A stretch of DNA of 64,000 bases from Arthrobacter sp. NtRootA1 (GTDB lineage Bacteria > Actinomycetota > Actinomycetes > Actinomycetales > Micrococcaceae): positions 4,216,001-4,280,000 of the forward strand of contig NZ_AP024630.1 in NCBI RefSeq assembly GCF_019976975.1. Reading direction: 5' to 3'. The notes below the pieces were generated by a model. That model was not told the origin of the DNA. It saw only the letters and a list, made by a program, of their open reading frames with translations, and searched no databases. The number at the start of each line of letters is the position of its first letter. The stretch's first letter is position 1. Made by a program: the position numbers and the translations under genes. Of this stretch, positions 16,509 to 26,093 are shown piece after piece.

Positions 16509-17631
16509 CTCCCCAAAAGTTCTCCTGCTCCACGCATACAGTCCAAAAAACTCGGGCGACGGACTACTTGTCGAGCTAGCAAAAACAACAGTATTGCGCG
16601 CCTTGGGCAAAGCGGACTTCCGCGTCGTTGCCTCCGAGGCCGAAGCATTCGACGGGCCGGGATACATCCAATGGCGGGCTCGACTGCTGGGAGAGTCAAG
16701 AGGCATGTTTCGCAGACTGGCTATGCTGGCCACTGGTCTCTTTGGAGCGTGCAGAGAAATCACTGAATTAGCGAACGAAGCAGATTTGATTGTCGCTGTC
16801 GGAGGAGGATACCTCCGCGGCGGTAGCTTCGGCCCAGCCGTCAAGAGTTGGGGCGCTCACTATGGACAGCTGAAGTTGGCCGCCAAACACGGTCACAAGA
16901 CAATCTACCTTTCGCAGAGCATTGGACCCTTCCGCGGACCCTACAAGCGCTCGATTGCACGTCAGTTGAACAAAATCACAACCGTCTGCGTTCGCGACGA
17001 CAGATCTGTTGCGGAATTCGCAAATGTAGCATCTATCTCAAGGATGCCTGACCTAGCAGTCCTCGAACTAGCCAGGCAACCGCTTGAGGCCCAGCAGAAT
17101 GGCCTGATTGCGGAACGGCCAGTTCTTGTTGCCCGTGAGATCTCCAAACCACGGAATTACTATGAGTTCCTGAATGAGGCAAGTCAATCGAAGCAATTCG
17201 AATGGGCCCTCCAGTCCACTGGGGGAGGAAACGATGATCTCCCTCTTACTCAGCGGCTCGGAGGCAGCACTCCACGCCCCATGGCCAAAATTCTGGCCGG
17301 TTCTGAGCCAAGGATAGTCGTTAGCACGAGACTACACGGGGCCCTCTCGTCCCTAATTGCCGGCTTCCCGGCAATCCACCTTAGCTATGAGCGGAAGGGC
17401 TGGGGCGCCTACGAAGATATCGGCTTGGGCGACTACGTACTTAATGCACGCGACGCAACAATGGCCCAAGTTACGGCTCTGATGGAACGCATTCGCACGG
17501 ACCCGGAGGAGTTCTGGAGTCGTATTCGAGCAAAGCAGGCAGAGATCCGCACCGTTGAAGCTCGCCTCCTGGACTCAATTAAATCGATTGTTGCCGGAAC
17601 CACCTCACGCTCCTCGGACCATTTCAATTAG
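16486..17631 (+). CDS. polysaccharide pyruvyl transferase family protein
   Basis: About 381 residues from a TTG at 16486 with AGGAG five to six bases upstream; the GTG at 16480 is too close to that site. VLLLHAYSPKNSGDGLL, LIVAVGGGYLRGG, IYLSQSIGPFRGPYKR, VCVRDDRSVAEF and VVSTRLHGALSSLIAGFPAI are the ordered motifs of PF04230. These enzymes move pyruvate from phosphoenolpyruvate to a sugar as a ketal, giving a negative charge to the polymer. The start lies 23 bp inside the preceding glycosyltransferase gene. Predicts a pyruvylated exopolysaccharide; some family members have other roles. Confidence 0.85.
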   Translation: MSTIWETSSPKVLLLHAYSPKNSGDGLLVELAKTTVLRALGKADFRVVASEAEAFDGPGYIQWRARLLGESRGMFRRLAMLATGLFGACREITELANEADLIVAVGGGYLRGGSFGPAVKSWGAHYGQLKLAAKHGHKTIYLSQSIGPFRGPYKRSIARQLNKITTVCVRDDRSVAEFANVASISRMPDLAVLELARQPLEAQQNGLIAERPVLVAREISKPRNYYEFLNEASQSKQFEWALQSTGGGNDDLPLTQRLGGSTPRPMAKILAGSEPRIVVSTRLHGALSSLIAGFPAIHLSYERKGWGAYEDIGLGDYVLNARDATMAQVTALMERIRTDPEEFWSRIRAKQAEIRTVEARLLDSIKSIVAGTTSRSSDHFN

Positions 17632-17658
17632 TCTCTGAGCCGAAACACGGGATAGCTA

Positions 17659-18717
17659 ATGAAAATTCTGCATGTGACAGAAGCCATGGGAGGAGGTGTC
17701 CAGAATGCGATATCTAAATATGCACAAATGTTATATTCGGATCAGCACGTCGTGTTCGGGCGACCTCGCTCCGGAGAATCAGCAGGCGAGTTTTCGGCCA
17801 ACACTCGCGTCGTCGAGTACAGTGGTCCACTCGTCAAATACCTACTCGAGATTCGCCAAATGATAAAGAGGGAAAGACCCGACATTGTTCATGTCCATTC
17901 AAGTTTAGCCGGACTCGCACGCGTCTTGGCGCCTTCAACAAGCCCAATAGTGTACTCGCCGCACTGCTATGCATTCGAGCGACGGGATAAACCGCAAGCG
18001 TGGCTGACTGCCCTACGATTGGCGGAACGAGCTCTTGCTATGCGAAGACAAACGCTTGTGGCTGTTAGCCCGCATGAGGCCGTCTTGGGATCCCAGCTCA
18101 ACTCACGAATGTCGGTACATTACGTACCCAACACGGTTCCAGATCATCAGCCCTCGTCGGACCGAGACCAGCAGGCAAGCGTGACCATGGTCGGTCGAAT
18201 CGGCTGGCAAAAAGATCCAGAACTCTTCGCCCAAGTCGCTGAGCTCGTGACAACGAAAATAGATTTCACATGGGTGGGAGACGGGGACCCTGCGATGAAG
18301 GATCGTCTTCTCAAGGCTGGAGTACGTGTCAGTGGGTGGATTTCTCCGGAACAGGTACGTCGCATGGTGGCTGCATCACATCTTTACGTTCACACCGGCG
18401 CCTGGGAAGCTGCGCCGATTTCAGCCATAGAAGCGGCCGCGCTTGGCACGCCCGTAATAGCCCGCGCCATTCCGGCTATGAGCTCACTTGGCTACTACAC
18501 GGTCAACGGGTCTGCACAGGAAATAGCTGAAAGTGTCGACAGGTTCTTCACCAACGCAAACCACCGAAAATTTGTCCTAGACAAGACGGAAGCAGTCGCT
18601 CAACAACACACCGTTCACGAAGCGCGTCGCCTCCTCCGGGAAGCATATGACGAGGCAATTACCACACATCTGCATAGGCCTGGCCGCCGAGTCGAGAGGG
18701 ACTCCATTGAGAATTAG
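17659..18717 (+). CDS. glycosyltransferase family 4
   Basis: 352 residues from ATG. MKILHVTEAMGGGVQNAI is a standard GT4 opening with the GGG acceptor loop. IVHVHSSLAGLAR and VSPHEA follow. The donor domain starts at VTMVGRIGWQKDPELFAQV, with FTWVGDGDP and the E-x7-E type motif GAWEAAPISAIEAAALGTPVI. A cytoplasmic retaining glycosyltransferase for the repeat unit. 27 bp after the pyruvyltransferase and overlapping the next gene by 11 bp. Confidence 0.9.
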   Translation: MKILHVTEAMGGGVQNAISKYAQMLYSDQHVVFGRPRSGESAGEFSANTRVVEYSGPLVKYLLEIRQMIKRERPDIVHVHSSLAGLARVLAPSTSPIVYSPHCYAFERRDKPQAWLTALRLAERALAMRRQTLVAVSPHEAVLGSQLNSRMSVHYVPNTVPDHQPSSDRDQQASVTMVGRIGWQKDPELFAQVAELVTTKIDFTWVGDGDPAMKDRLLKAGVRVSGWISPEQVRRMVAASHLYVHTGAWEAAPISAIEAAALGTPVIARAIPAMSSLGYYTVNGSAQEIAESVDRFFTNANHRKFVLDKTEAVAQQHTVHEARRLLREAYDEAITTHLHRPGRRVERDSIEN

Positions 18718-19501
18718 TGTTATCACGATCGCCTGGAACGATCTTGAGGGCCTCAAAAAGACAATTGCCAGCGTCCGGAGTCAGACATGGGTGGAAATTG
18801 AACACATAGTAGTCGATGGTGGATCCACAGATGGCACAGCCGATTACCTTGCCGGTTTGGACGCGACAGTCCGCTGGGTGAGTGAGCCAGACGATGGCCG
18901 GTACGATGCTATGAACAAAGGCGCAAGAATGGCCACTGGCTCACTGCTGTGGTTCTTGCATTCCTCGGACACATTCCATGCCCCTGACTCGGCTGCCTTT
19001 GTGGCATCGAAATACGCTGAATCAGAATTCCAATGGGGATACGGCTTGAGCAATATCGTTCGAGACAACCAATCAATCGGAATTGGCGGCCAAATCCCCT
19101 TCGAACACGCTCGATTCCTCATCGGCGGACGAATAGTTCCACATCAGGCGACCATCTTCTCTCGGAAACTATTTTGGGAATTAGATGGATATGACACAAC
19201 ATTCGGGCTAACAGCGGATCAACTGTTCATGATGAAGTGCTCCATGCGGGCCCTTCCGGAAGTCTGGGCGGAGGTATTGTGTGATTTTGATGCATTGGGT
19301 GCAGGCTCGACGCGAAATGCTTGGGCCCACTACAAGGACATGATTCGAGCTAGGGAATCTGCAAAGATTTCGGTCACAAAATGGCCCAAGATCGATACAG
19401 GACTTTCCGTATTCTTTGCCTGCTTCACAATGTTCGAGCGACTTCTCAGAAGGCCGCTTCGCCAAGCAAATCCCTCTCAAGCTACGGGAGTAGTGCGGTG
19501 A
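18707..19501 (+). CDS. glycosyltransferase family 2
   Basis: About 264 residues from a TTG at 18707 with GAGAGGG upstream, overlapping the end of the previous gene by 11 bp. RISVITIAWNDLEGLKKTI and IVVDGGSTDGTADYL form the nucleotide-binding part of the GT-A fold; EPDDGRYDAMNKGARMATG matches the WcaA/TuaG-like subgroup common in EPS clusters. Inverting transfer from a nucleotide sugar is expected. The final GTG CGG TGA overlaps the start of the next GT2 gene by 4 bp. Confidence 0.9.
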   Translation: MRISVITIAWNDLEGLKKTIASVRSQTWVEIEHIVVDGGSTDGTADYLAGLDATVRWVSEPDDGRYDAMNKGARMATGSLLWFLHSSDTFHAPDSAAFVASKYAESEFQWGYGLSNIVRDNQSIGIGGQIPFEHARFLIGGRIVPHQATIFSRKLFWELDGYDTTFGLTADQLFMMKCSMRALPEVWAEVLCDFDALGAGSTRNAWAHYKDMIRARESAKISVTKWPKIDTGLSVFFACFTMFERLLRRPLRQANPSQATGVVR

Positions 19502-20379
19502 GTCAAACTGACATTTTGACAGTAGTGATTCCTGCGTATAACTCGCAGTCCACGATCCGCCGGGCGATTGACAGTTGCCGTTCTATTGCCAACTGCAGAA
19601 TCATTGTGGTCGACGACGGATCAACGGATGCAACTGCATTAGTGGCGAGAGAGGCCGGCGCCGAAGTGCTCAGCCAAACCAATGCTGGAGCATCGCATGC
19701 CCGCCGACACGGAATAAAATATTGCGCAACAGATTTCATTGCACTGCTAGACGCCGACGACGAACTGATTGCAGCAGGAGTTGCTAAGTCCATTCAGATG
19801 CTCCAATCAAACCCCGACTATTGCGTCGTAGGTGGGCGTGTCATCGGAATCGAACCAAACGGCCGCGAGCACCTTCTGAATCGCCATTACGAAACCGTTT
19901 CGACTGAAGACCTACTTTTGACGGGGTTCGGGCCCTGGCCACCCGCTGCCTCCGTAATACGGAAGACTGCGTTCGACCAAGCAAACCTCATGTCTATTCC
20001 ACAGCTGGACACTAGATATGCTGAGGATTTTGAGTTGATAATCCGCCTATCCATGATCGGACAGATCGGAACGCACGACGAGCCCTGCACAAAGTATCGT
20101 CTTTACACTGGAAAATCGAGCCACGCACCCACGGCGGCGATCAGCGACAAAGAATCAATTAGGATTCATTACGCCAACGCAACTGGTATGCAGGTTAAGT
20201 TTATGTCGGCAACGGAGATAAAGGGAGCGGCATTTACTCGCGCGGCTCGGACTGCTTGGGCCAACAACAGGCGAATTTCAGCCTCGGCCTGGCTTTTCCG
20301 CTCCGTGGCCACCGCACCGCATCTCGTATTACGCAAATTTTGTATCCGCGTTTTTAGACTTATTTCGACCAGGTACTAG
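19498..20379 (+). CDS. glycosyltransferase family 2
   Basis: About 293 residues from GTG 19498, in a GTGA overlap with the gene before; GGGAG lies upstream. TVVIPAYNSQSTIRRAIDS, IIVVDDGSTDATALVA and FIALLDADDELIAAG carry the GT-A Asp residues and the metal-binding D-x-D. YAEDFELIIRLSMIGQIG supplies the catalytic-base region. Visibly richer in A and T than the flanking window. Expected to add one sugar of the repeat unit in the cytoplasm. Confidence 0.9.
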   Translation: MSQTDILTVVIPAYNSQSTIRRAIDSCRSIANCRIIVVDDGSTDATALVAREAGAEVLSQTNAGASHARRHGIKYCATDFIALLDADDELIAAGVAKSIQMLQSNPDYCVVGGRVIGIEPNGREHLLNRHYETVSTEDLLLTGFGPWPPAASVIRKTAFDQANLMSIPQLDTRYAEDFELIIRLSMIGQIGTHDEPCTKYRLYTGKSSHAPTAAISDKESIRIHYANATGMQVKFMSATEIKGAAFTRAARTAWANNRRISASAWLFRSVATAPHLVLRKFCIRVFRLISTRY

Positions 20380-20388
20380 CGATTCAAC

Positions 20389-21741
20389 ATGTCGACTTTA
20401 CTATTGCGGGCTAGAGAAATCGATCTCGGTGGTGTAGCACTTTTCCGCTTTATTTCCCTTTTTGCCGGGTTTGGAGCGAACGTCCTTGCGATTGCGGTAT
20501 TGTCGCGTCAACACGGCGCCTCTGAGTATGCGGCGTTTGCCCTTGTGGCATCTCTGGTTAATCTATTGCCTTTTGCTGATTTGGGCTTGGGTGCAAGTAT
20601 AGTCAATGCCACTTCTGATCGATCGGCTGGCAAACTCAGTCGAGGCCAATTCCGGCATCAAGTCTCGAAAGCTCGAGACTGGATGATCATTTTCATGCTG
20701 ATCTTGTCTGGTTTTACGGCCCTCGCGTACTACGTGGTGTCCTTCGATCCGCTTCTAGGAAACCTCTCCGGCACACCTGGGATTGACGAGGCCACGGCCT
20801 ACACGTTTGCTTGCATTGCGTGTTCAATCCCACTAGGCCTAGGAGGCCGGGTCCTTCAAGGCCTCGGCCGAATGATCGACGTCGTTCGCATGGGGTTAGT
20901 CGGTCCGGTAATTCAAGTATGCATATATGTTCCCTTAATGATTATGGACGCCCCTCCATATGCGTACTTCTGGGGTCCAGGCACAGCCTATCTGGCCACA
21001 GCAGCGACCGGTTATTGGCTAGCGAGGCGCAGACACGGCCTCCGCATGAATCTCCCGTTTTCGGCGTTGTTCTCCGGGAGTGCGCAGGGTCCATCGCTGT
21101 GGCGCACCGCGGCGCCCTTCTTAATTGTCTCGGTAGGCATGACCATCGGCTTCCAGAGCCACCGAATTCTTCTATCCCATTTTGGCAGTCCTCAAAGCGT
21201 TGCCGAATACTCGCTAGTGGCACAATTTCTTGGTCCACTTCTTGCAGTAACGGGGGTGGTGGGTCAAAATTTGTGGGCGAGATATCGCAGGGATTTGCAT
21301 GACAACAGTTTGTCTCCTGCATCATACAAGAATCATTTGATGATCTTCGTGTTTATTGGATTGTTCTTCGCAATTGCACTCGTTTTCATAGCGGCGCCTG
21401 CAGCCGATCTGGTCTCGGGGGCGCAGGTCTCGCCGCCCTTGCTTCTTATCCTAGGTGCCGGCTCCTACTTAGTTGTCACAGCGATTCATCAACCGAGTGC
21501 GATGCTATTGAACGATTCCAAGGGCCTGTGGTTCCAGGCTGCCTGCGTGGTTCTTGTAGCGACCACTACGGTGGCACTCATCATCTTCAGCGTTCCTTAC
21601 CTTGGGGCGGCTGCGCCCTACCTCTGCATGTCCGCATGCATGTTCGTACTGCAAGTTATCCCCAGTATTCGCATGGCCTACAGACGAATAAATCAGCAAT
21701 CATCACCATCGCGAAATCAGGCGCGCTTCAGCCTGCGTTAG
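20389..21741 (+). CDS. wzx: Wzx-type polysaccharide flippase
   Basis: 450 residues, about 12-14 transmembrane segments spread along the whole chain, as in the MATE/PST superfamily (O-antigen translocases). FRFISLFAGFGANVLAIAVL at the N-terminus and DLGLGASIVNATS are typical of Wzx. It carries the lipid-linked repeat unit across the cytoplasmic membrane for the Wzy-like polymerase. Starts 9 bp after the GT2 stop. The symbol is functional rather than orthology-based, as Wzx proteins diverge strongly. Confidence 0.82.
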   Translation: MSTLLLRAREIDLGGVALFRFISLFAGFGANVLAIAVLSRQHGASEYAAFALVASLVNLLPFADLGLGASIVNATSDRSAGKLSRGQFRHQVSKARDWMIIFMLILSGFTALAYYVVSFDPLLGNLSGTPGIDEATAYTFACIACSIPLGLGGRVLQGLGRMIDVVRMGLVGPVIQVCIYVPLMIMDAPPYAYFWGPGTAYLATAATGYWLARRRHGLRMNLPFSALFSGSAQGPSLWRTAAPFLIVSVGMTIGFQSHRILLSHFGSPQSVAEYSLVAQFLGPLLAVTGVVGQNLWARYRRDLHDNSLSPASYKNHLMIFVFIGLFFAIALVFIAAPAADLVSGAQVSPPLLLILGAGSYLVVTAIHQPSAMLLNDSKGLWFQAACVVLVATTTVALIIFSVPYLGAAAPYLCMSACMFVLQVIPSIRMAYRRINQQSSPSRNQARFSLR

Positions 21742-21749
21742 GAGATCTT

Positions 21750-22370
21750 ATGAGGAACTTGATCGTTACGATACTGACTCGTTTTGTCAGTGCTTTCCTC
21801 CGACAGAAGGGGGTTTCCGGACTCCATCGTGCACGATTTATAGGCGTTCCGGTGGTGACTCTTCGTTCAGGCTCAACCATCAATATCGGCGATAATTTTG
21901 TTGCCGTTTCCTGGTCACGCATGCAGGTAATCGGGGTCAATCACCCAACAATCATTCGTACCGTGCAGGGGGGAGCGGAAGTAGATATCGGCGTGGACTG
22001 TGGGGTTAGCGGAGCAACGATTGTAGCAGCGAGATCAATCCGGATAGGGAATGGGTGTCTTATTGGCGCCAACGCCATGGTTGTCGACACCGACTTTCAC
22101 CAAGTCCATTCGTCCGATCGACGCTATCTACCGCTACCCAAACCGCAGCAAAAGCATTCCATAGTCATAGGCGATAACGTATTCATAGGCGCCAACGCCA
22201 TGATCCTCAAGGGCTCTAGGATAGGCGACAATTCTGTAGTGGGCGCCGGCGCGGTGGTTAGTGGCGAATTTGGGCCCGATAGCATTATTGCGGGTAACCC
22301 TGCTGCGTCCGTCGGCATCGTGAGTTCTGAGAAGGCGCTAGGGAAACAGGGTAGTCTTACGACACCCTAG
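21750..22370 (+). CDS. hexapeptide-repeat O-acyltransferase
   Basis: About 206 residues from the ATG at 21750, preceded by TTAGGAGATCTT; the open frame begins far inside the flippase gene. Left-handed beta-helix repeats run through GSTINIGDNFVAV, GANAMVVDTDFHQVHSSD (likely catalytic His) and DNVFIGANAMILKGSRIGDN, ending in GNPAASVGIV. NodL/WbbJ/CatB-like. Probably acetylates a sugar of the repeat unit. Last gene before a 159-bp gap, so this may close the first transcription unit. Confidence 0.85.
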   Translation: MRNLIVTILTRFVSAFLRQKGVSGLHRARFIGVPVVTLRSGSTINIGDNFVAVSWSRMQVIGVNHPTIIRTVQGGAEVDIGVDCGVSGATIVAARSIRIGNGCLIGANAMVVDTDFHQVHSSDRRYLPLPKPQQKHSIVIGDNVFIGANAMILKGSRIGDNSVVGAGAVVSGEFGPDSIIAGNPAASVGIVSSEKALGKQGSLTTP

Positions 22371-22529
22371 CCCCGAAACGGTGCGCTGACTAGTAATGCA
22401 GGCGCATACTTGAGGCAGTGATTTCCAAGTCATACAGCCCGAGACATATGCTATTTCCTATACAAAGCTTGGCATCGACGCACAGCCGCTTGGCTCTGCG
22501 ATTGACGACTTTAACAACACGGGGAAAAA

Positions 22530-23564
22530 ATGACAAAATGCGCGTTCATAACCGGTATCACCGGGCAAGACGGATCCTACTTGGCAGAATTGCTCCTCCA
22601 AAAAGGGTACGAAGTTCACGGTCTCATCCGCCGCGCCTCGACATTTAATACTGCGAGGATTGACCACCTGTACGTCGATCCCCACGATCCCTCTGCGAAG
22701 CTATTCCTGCATTACGGAGATCTGAGTGACGGTGCCCGGCTAGTTACCCTCTTGGCGGAGATCCAGCCTGACGAGGTCTACAACTTGGCAGCCCAATCGC
22801 ACGTAAGGGTATCGTTTGACGAGCCGGAACATACGGGGGACACTACAGGAATTGGTTCCGTCCGACTCCTTGAGGCGGTCCGAATGTCCGGCATAGAAAC
22901 CAGATTCTACCAAGCGTCGTCTTCGGAAATGTTCGGCGCAACACCCCCGCCGCAGAACGAGGAAACTCCGTTCTATCCCCGGTCTCCTTATGGCGCTGCG
23001 AAGGTCTATAGCTACTGGGTCACCAAGAACTACCGTGAGGCCTACGGAATGTTCGCAGTGAACGGCATCCTTTTCAATCACGAATCCCCCCGTCGCGGCG
23101 AAACGTTCGTAACTCGGAAGATCACCCGGGCGATCGCAGCCATCAAAGCCGGCCGCCAAGACCACCTCTATATGGGCAACCTTGATGCCGTACGGGATTG
23201 GGGCTACGCAGCAGAGTATGTCGAAGGCATGTGGCGCATGCTGCAGGCAGATGAGCCGGAAGACTTCGTCCTTGCTACAGGTGGAAACTACACAGTAAAG
23301 GACTTTCTCCAGATCGCATTTGATCACGCAGGACTGGACTGGGAGGAACACGTCCGGTTCGACGAGCGATATCTCCGTCCTACGGAAGTTGATGCTCTCG
23401 TTGGGGACGCTTCGAAGGCACACGAAAAGTTGGGCTGGAAAGCGACAGTTCAGACCCCGGAACTCGCTCGCATTATGGTGGACGCAGACATCCAGGCACT
23501 TACACATGCCGGAAATCACTGGATCGACTCCGTTGACCTGGCGACATGGAAGACCAATGGCTGA
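22530..23564 (+). CDS. gmd: GDP-mannose 4,6-dehydratase
   Basis: 344 residues, usual length. A Rossmann NADP site ITGITGQDG (7-15) is followed by RRASTFNTARIDHLY, which is diagnostic of Gmd. Catalytic residues sit in SSSEMFG (130-136) and YGAAK (Tyr154, Lys158); LFNHESPRRGETFVTRKITRA is another Gmd hallmark. It converts GDP-D-mannose to GDP-4-keto-6-deoxymannose. The fcl gene overlaps its end by 8 bp, so the pair makes GDP-L-fucose. A GGGGAAAA element precedes the ATG, and the 159 bp upstream may hold a separate promoter. Confidence 0.96.
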   Translation: MTKCAFITGITGQDGSYLAELLLQKGYEVHGLIRRASTFNTARIDHLYVDPHDPSAKLFLHYGDLSDGARLVTLLAEIQPDEVYNLAAQSHVRVSFDEPEHTGDTTGIGSVRLLEAVRMSGIETRFYQASSSEMFGATPPPQNEETPFYPRSPYGAAKVYSYWVTKNYREAYGMFAVNGILFNHESPRRGETFVTRKITRAIAAIKAGRQDHLYMGNLDAVRDWGYAAEYVEGMWRMLQADEPEDFVLATGGNYTVKDFLQIAFDHAGLDWEEHVRFDERYLRPTEVDALVGDASKAHEKLGWKATVQTPELARIMVDADIQALTHAGNHWIDSVDLATWKTNG

Positions 23565-24531
23565 TCCCTCTAACTTTCAGGCCGGTCCGCTCGACCGCGA
23601 CGCGGCATTCTATGTTGCTGGTCACAAGGGTCTAGTAGGGTCCGCCATCTGGCGCACGCTCAGTTCCGCCGGTTTTACCGGCCTGCTGGGCCGAACATCC
23701 GCCGAGCTAGACCTGAAGAATCGCGAAGCGGTTTTTGCGTTTTTCGCTGAGAATGCGCCCCGCTATGTCGTGCTGGCCGCCGCAAAGGTAGGCGGCATCT
23801 TGGCAAACAACACGTATCCAGTGGATTTCTTGAGCGACAACTTGAGAATCCAAGTCAACGTATTGGATGCTGCACGCGAACATGGTACGGAGCGATTGCT
23901 ATTCTTGGGGTCGTCTTGCATCTACCCCAAGTTCGCCGAGCAGCCTATACGTGAAGATTCCCTGCTAACTGGTCATTTGGAGCCCACAAATGATGCTTAC
24001 GCAATAGCGAAGATTGCAGGAATCATGCATGTCCAGGCCATCCGGCGTCAGTATGGTTTGCCATGGATATCGGCTATGCCGACCAATTTGTACGGTCCGG
24101 GCGACAACTTTTCCGCCACAGGTTCACACGTGCTTCCAGCCCTCATCCGCCGCTACGATGAAGCATCTGCATCGGGCTCACGCACGGTAACTAACTGGGG
24201 ATCAGGTTCCCCTCGACGAGAATTCCTCCATGTTGACGACATGGCGGAAGCGTGCCTGCATCTCTTGGAGAATTACGACGGACCGGAACAAGTCAACGTC
24301 GGAACGGGCAAGGACGTGACGATCAAGGAACTAGCAGGCATCGTCGCAAAGGCAGTTGGTTACGCGGGCGAAATTGATTGGGACAGCTCCAAGCCAGACG
24401 GGACGCCGCGTAAGCTGCTTGACGTATCGAAGCTGACCGCGTCAGGCTGGACAGCCAAGATTGATCTTGTTTCGGGCGTTCAGTCAACCGTTGACTGGTA
24501 CAGGAATAACGTCGAACGCATTAGAAATTGA
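23557..24531 (+). CDS. fcl: GDP-L-fucose synthase
   Basis: About 324 residues from the ATG at 23557, which overlaps the gmd stop region. AGHKGLVGSA (21-30) is the dinucleotide-binding loop; LAAAKVGGI, FLGSSCIYP and YAIAK (Tyr148, Lys152) belong to the short-chain dehydrogenase active site, and PTNLYGPGDNF is typical of GFS/WcaG. It epimerises and reduces the Gmd product to GDP-L-fucose with NADPH. It supplies fucose to the polymer; the phosphoglycosyltransferase gene starts 4 bp later. Confidence 0.95.
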   Translation: MADPSNFQAGPLDRDAAFYVAGHKGLVGSAIWRTLSSAGFTGLLGRTSAELDLKNREAVFAFFAENAPRYVVLAAAKVGGILANNTYPVDFLSDNLRIQVNVLDAAREHGTERLLFLGSSCIYPKFAEQPIREDSLLTGHLEPTNDAYAIAKIAGIMHVQAIRRQYGLPWISAMPTNLYGPGDNFSATGSHVLPALIRRYDEASASGSRTVTNWGSGSPRREFLHVDDMAEACLHLLENYDGPEQVNVGTGKDVTIKELAGIVAKAVGYAGEIDWDSSKPDGTPRKLLDVSKLTASGWTAKIDLVSGVQSTVDWYRNNVERIRN

Positions 24532-24535
24532 CAAT

Positions 24536-26032
24536 ATGCAGTTGAATGGGGGCGGCGTGACCAAATCGGAGACTAGGTCGGCTGAGCAGACCGGAGGGTT
24601 GTTGCCCGGGTGGCGTGTAAGGTATGCGCGACGCCTGAGATTTGTGGACGCAGCGGTGATCGTATGGGCTGTAATCGGGGCCTTTGGTGTTCGTTTTGGC
24701 TTCAGCGACATCAATACTCAGGAAGTGAAGGACTCTGATTACATCGTTCTTTCAGCAGTCCTGGCTATAGCTTGGTGGCTAATGCTGGAATTCTGGGGAA
24801 GCCGAGAGGCAAAAATCCTCGGATCCGGCAGCGAGGAGTACAAGCGCGTTATAGCAGCGTCAGCTTGGTTATTTGGTTTCGTAGCCATATTCTCCTATGC
24901 GCTTAAGATTGATACGGCACGAGGCTACGTCGGTTTGGCCTTCCCAGCTGGCGCTATGGCTCTTCTCGCCGCGCGATGGCTTGTCCGTCAGCACCTAAGC
25001 CTGGAAAGACAGCGCGGGCGGAGCATGTCTCGAGTGCTGATCATCGGCGGCCAATACTCTGCTCAGCACCTTGTTCGTTCGTTACTCAGCGCACCCCACG
25101 CTGGGTACCTGCCTGTTGCCGCCCACGTACCTGGCGGCGCCTACGATTCGGAACCTACAGCCCAGCTGAGCGTTCCCCTGACAGGCGTCGAGGATGATTT
25201 CGGTTCCATCCTGTCCGCCATACTGGCGACCGGAGTAGATGCTGTCGCAATTTCAGCGGGCGTGAGCATACACCCTCAAGATCTCAGACGATTGGGCTGG
25301 GAACTCGCCGCTCGTGACATCGGCATGATATTGGCCCCGGCGCTCACTGATGTGGCCGGTCCACGCATTCACACTCAACCAGTTGCAGGCCTTCCGCTGA
25401 TACACGTTTCGACGCCGAAACTTACGGGTGGAAAGCGAGTCGCAAAACGAACCTTCGACATTGCAATCGCAGGGTCTCTCCTGCTTTTCCTGACGCCTTT
25501 GCTCCTTGCTATCGCAGCATTTGTAAGGCTCAGCGGGCCAGGACCCATTCTCTATCGTCAAGAACGGATCGGGCTCCGGGGTACAACATTCGACATGTAT
25601 AAGTTCCGATCTATGAAGCCGAATGCTGATTCGGAACTCCTTGCGTTGCTGGAGTCTCAGGGCACAGGGGACAAACCTCTGTTCAAAGTGGAGAACGATC
25701 CTCGAATCACTCCAGTGGGTCGAATCTTGCGTAAATACTCTCTCGATGAACTGCCACAGTTGCTGAATGTCCTTGGCGGCAGCATGAGTTTGGTCGGGCC
25801 ACGGCCGCAGCGAGATGGCGAAGTTGCACTTTATGACGATGCAGCATACAGACGGCTCTACGTCAGTCCAGGCATGAGTGGGCTATGGCAAGTCAGTGGA
25901 CGCTCCAATCTCACATGGGAGGAGAGCATCCGACTTGATCTCTACTATGTTGAGAATTGGTCGCTGATGGGAGACGTCCTTATTCTCATCAAAACCTTCA
26001 AGGCAGTTTTCACCAGCAGCGGTGCCGTCTAA
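24536..26032 (+). CDS. polyprenyl-phosphate phosphoglycosyltransferase (WcaJ/CpsE type)
   Basis: About 498 residues from the ATG at 24536; a GTG seven codons on is a possible alternative. Four N-terminal transmembrane segments (about 30-150) and a CoA-binding-like middle domain (RVLIIGGQYSAQHLVRSLL) precede the bacterial sugar transferase domain: KRTFDIAIAGSLLLFLTPLL, YRQERIGLRGTTFDMYKFRS, the catalytic Asp-Glu in LDELPQLLNV, SLVGPRPQRDGE and PGMSGLWQVSGRS. It links the first sugar phosphate to undecaprenyl phosphate and so begins the repeat unit. Confidence 0.93.
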   Translation: MQLNGGGVTKSETRSAEQTGGLLPGWRVRYARRLRFVDAAVIVWAVIGAFGVRFGFSDINTQEVKDSDYIVLSAVLAIAWWLMLEFWGSREAKILGSGSEEYKRVIAASAWLFGFVAIFSYALKIDTARGYVGLAFPAGAMALLAARWLVRQHLSLERQRGRSMSRVLIIGGQYSAQHLVRSLLSAPHAGYLPVAAHVPGGAYDSEPTAQLSVPLTGVEDDFGSILSAILATGVDAVAISAGVSIHPQDLRRLGWELAARDIGMILAPALTDVAGPRIHTQPVAGLPLIHVSTPKLTGGKRVAKRTFDIAIAGSLLLFLTPLLLAIAAFVRLSGPGPILYRQERIGLRGTTFDMYKFRSMKPNADSELLALLESQGTGDKPLFKVENDPRITPVGRILRKYSLDELPQLLNVLGGSMSLVGPRPQRDGEVALYDDAAYRRLYVSPGMSGLWQVSGRSNLTWEESIRLDLYYVENWSLMGDVLILIKTFKAVFTSSGAV

Positions 26033-26093
26033 TTCAACCCCAATGGTCGGCCTTGGTCGACCACAAAGTATGCAGTCATCGGAAGGCAGTTTC

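Noticed and set aside
22740..23519. 259-residue minus-strand frame inside gmd
   Set aside because: Antisense to a certain gmd gene; no credible start or domain.
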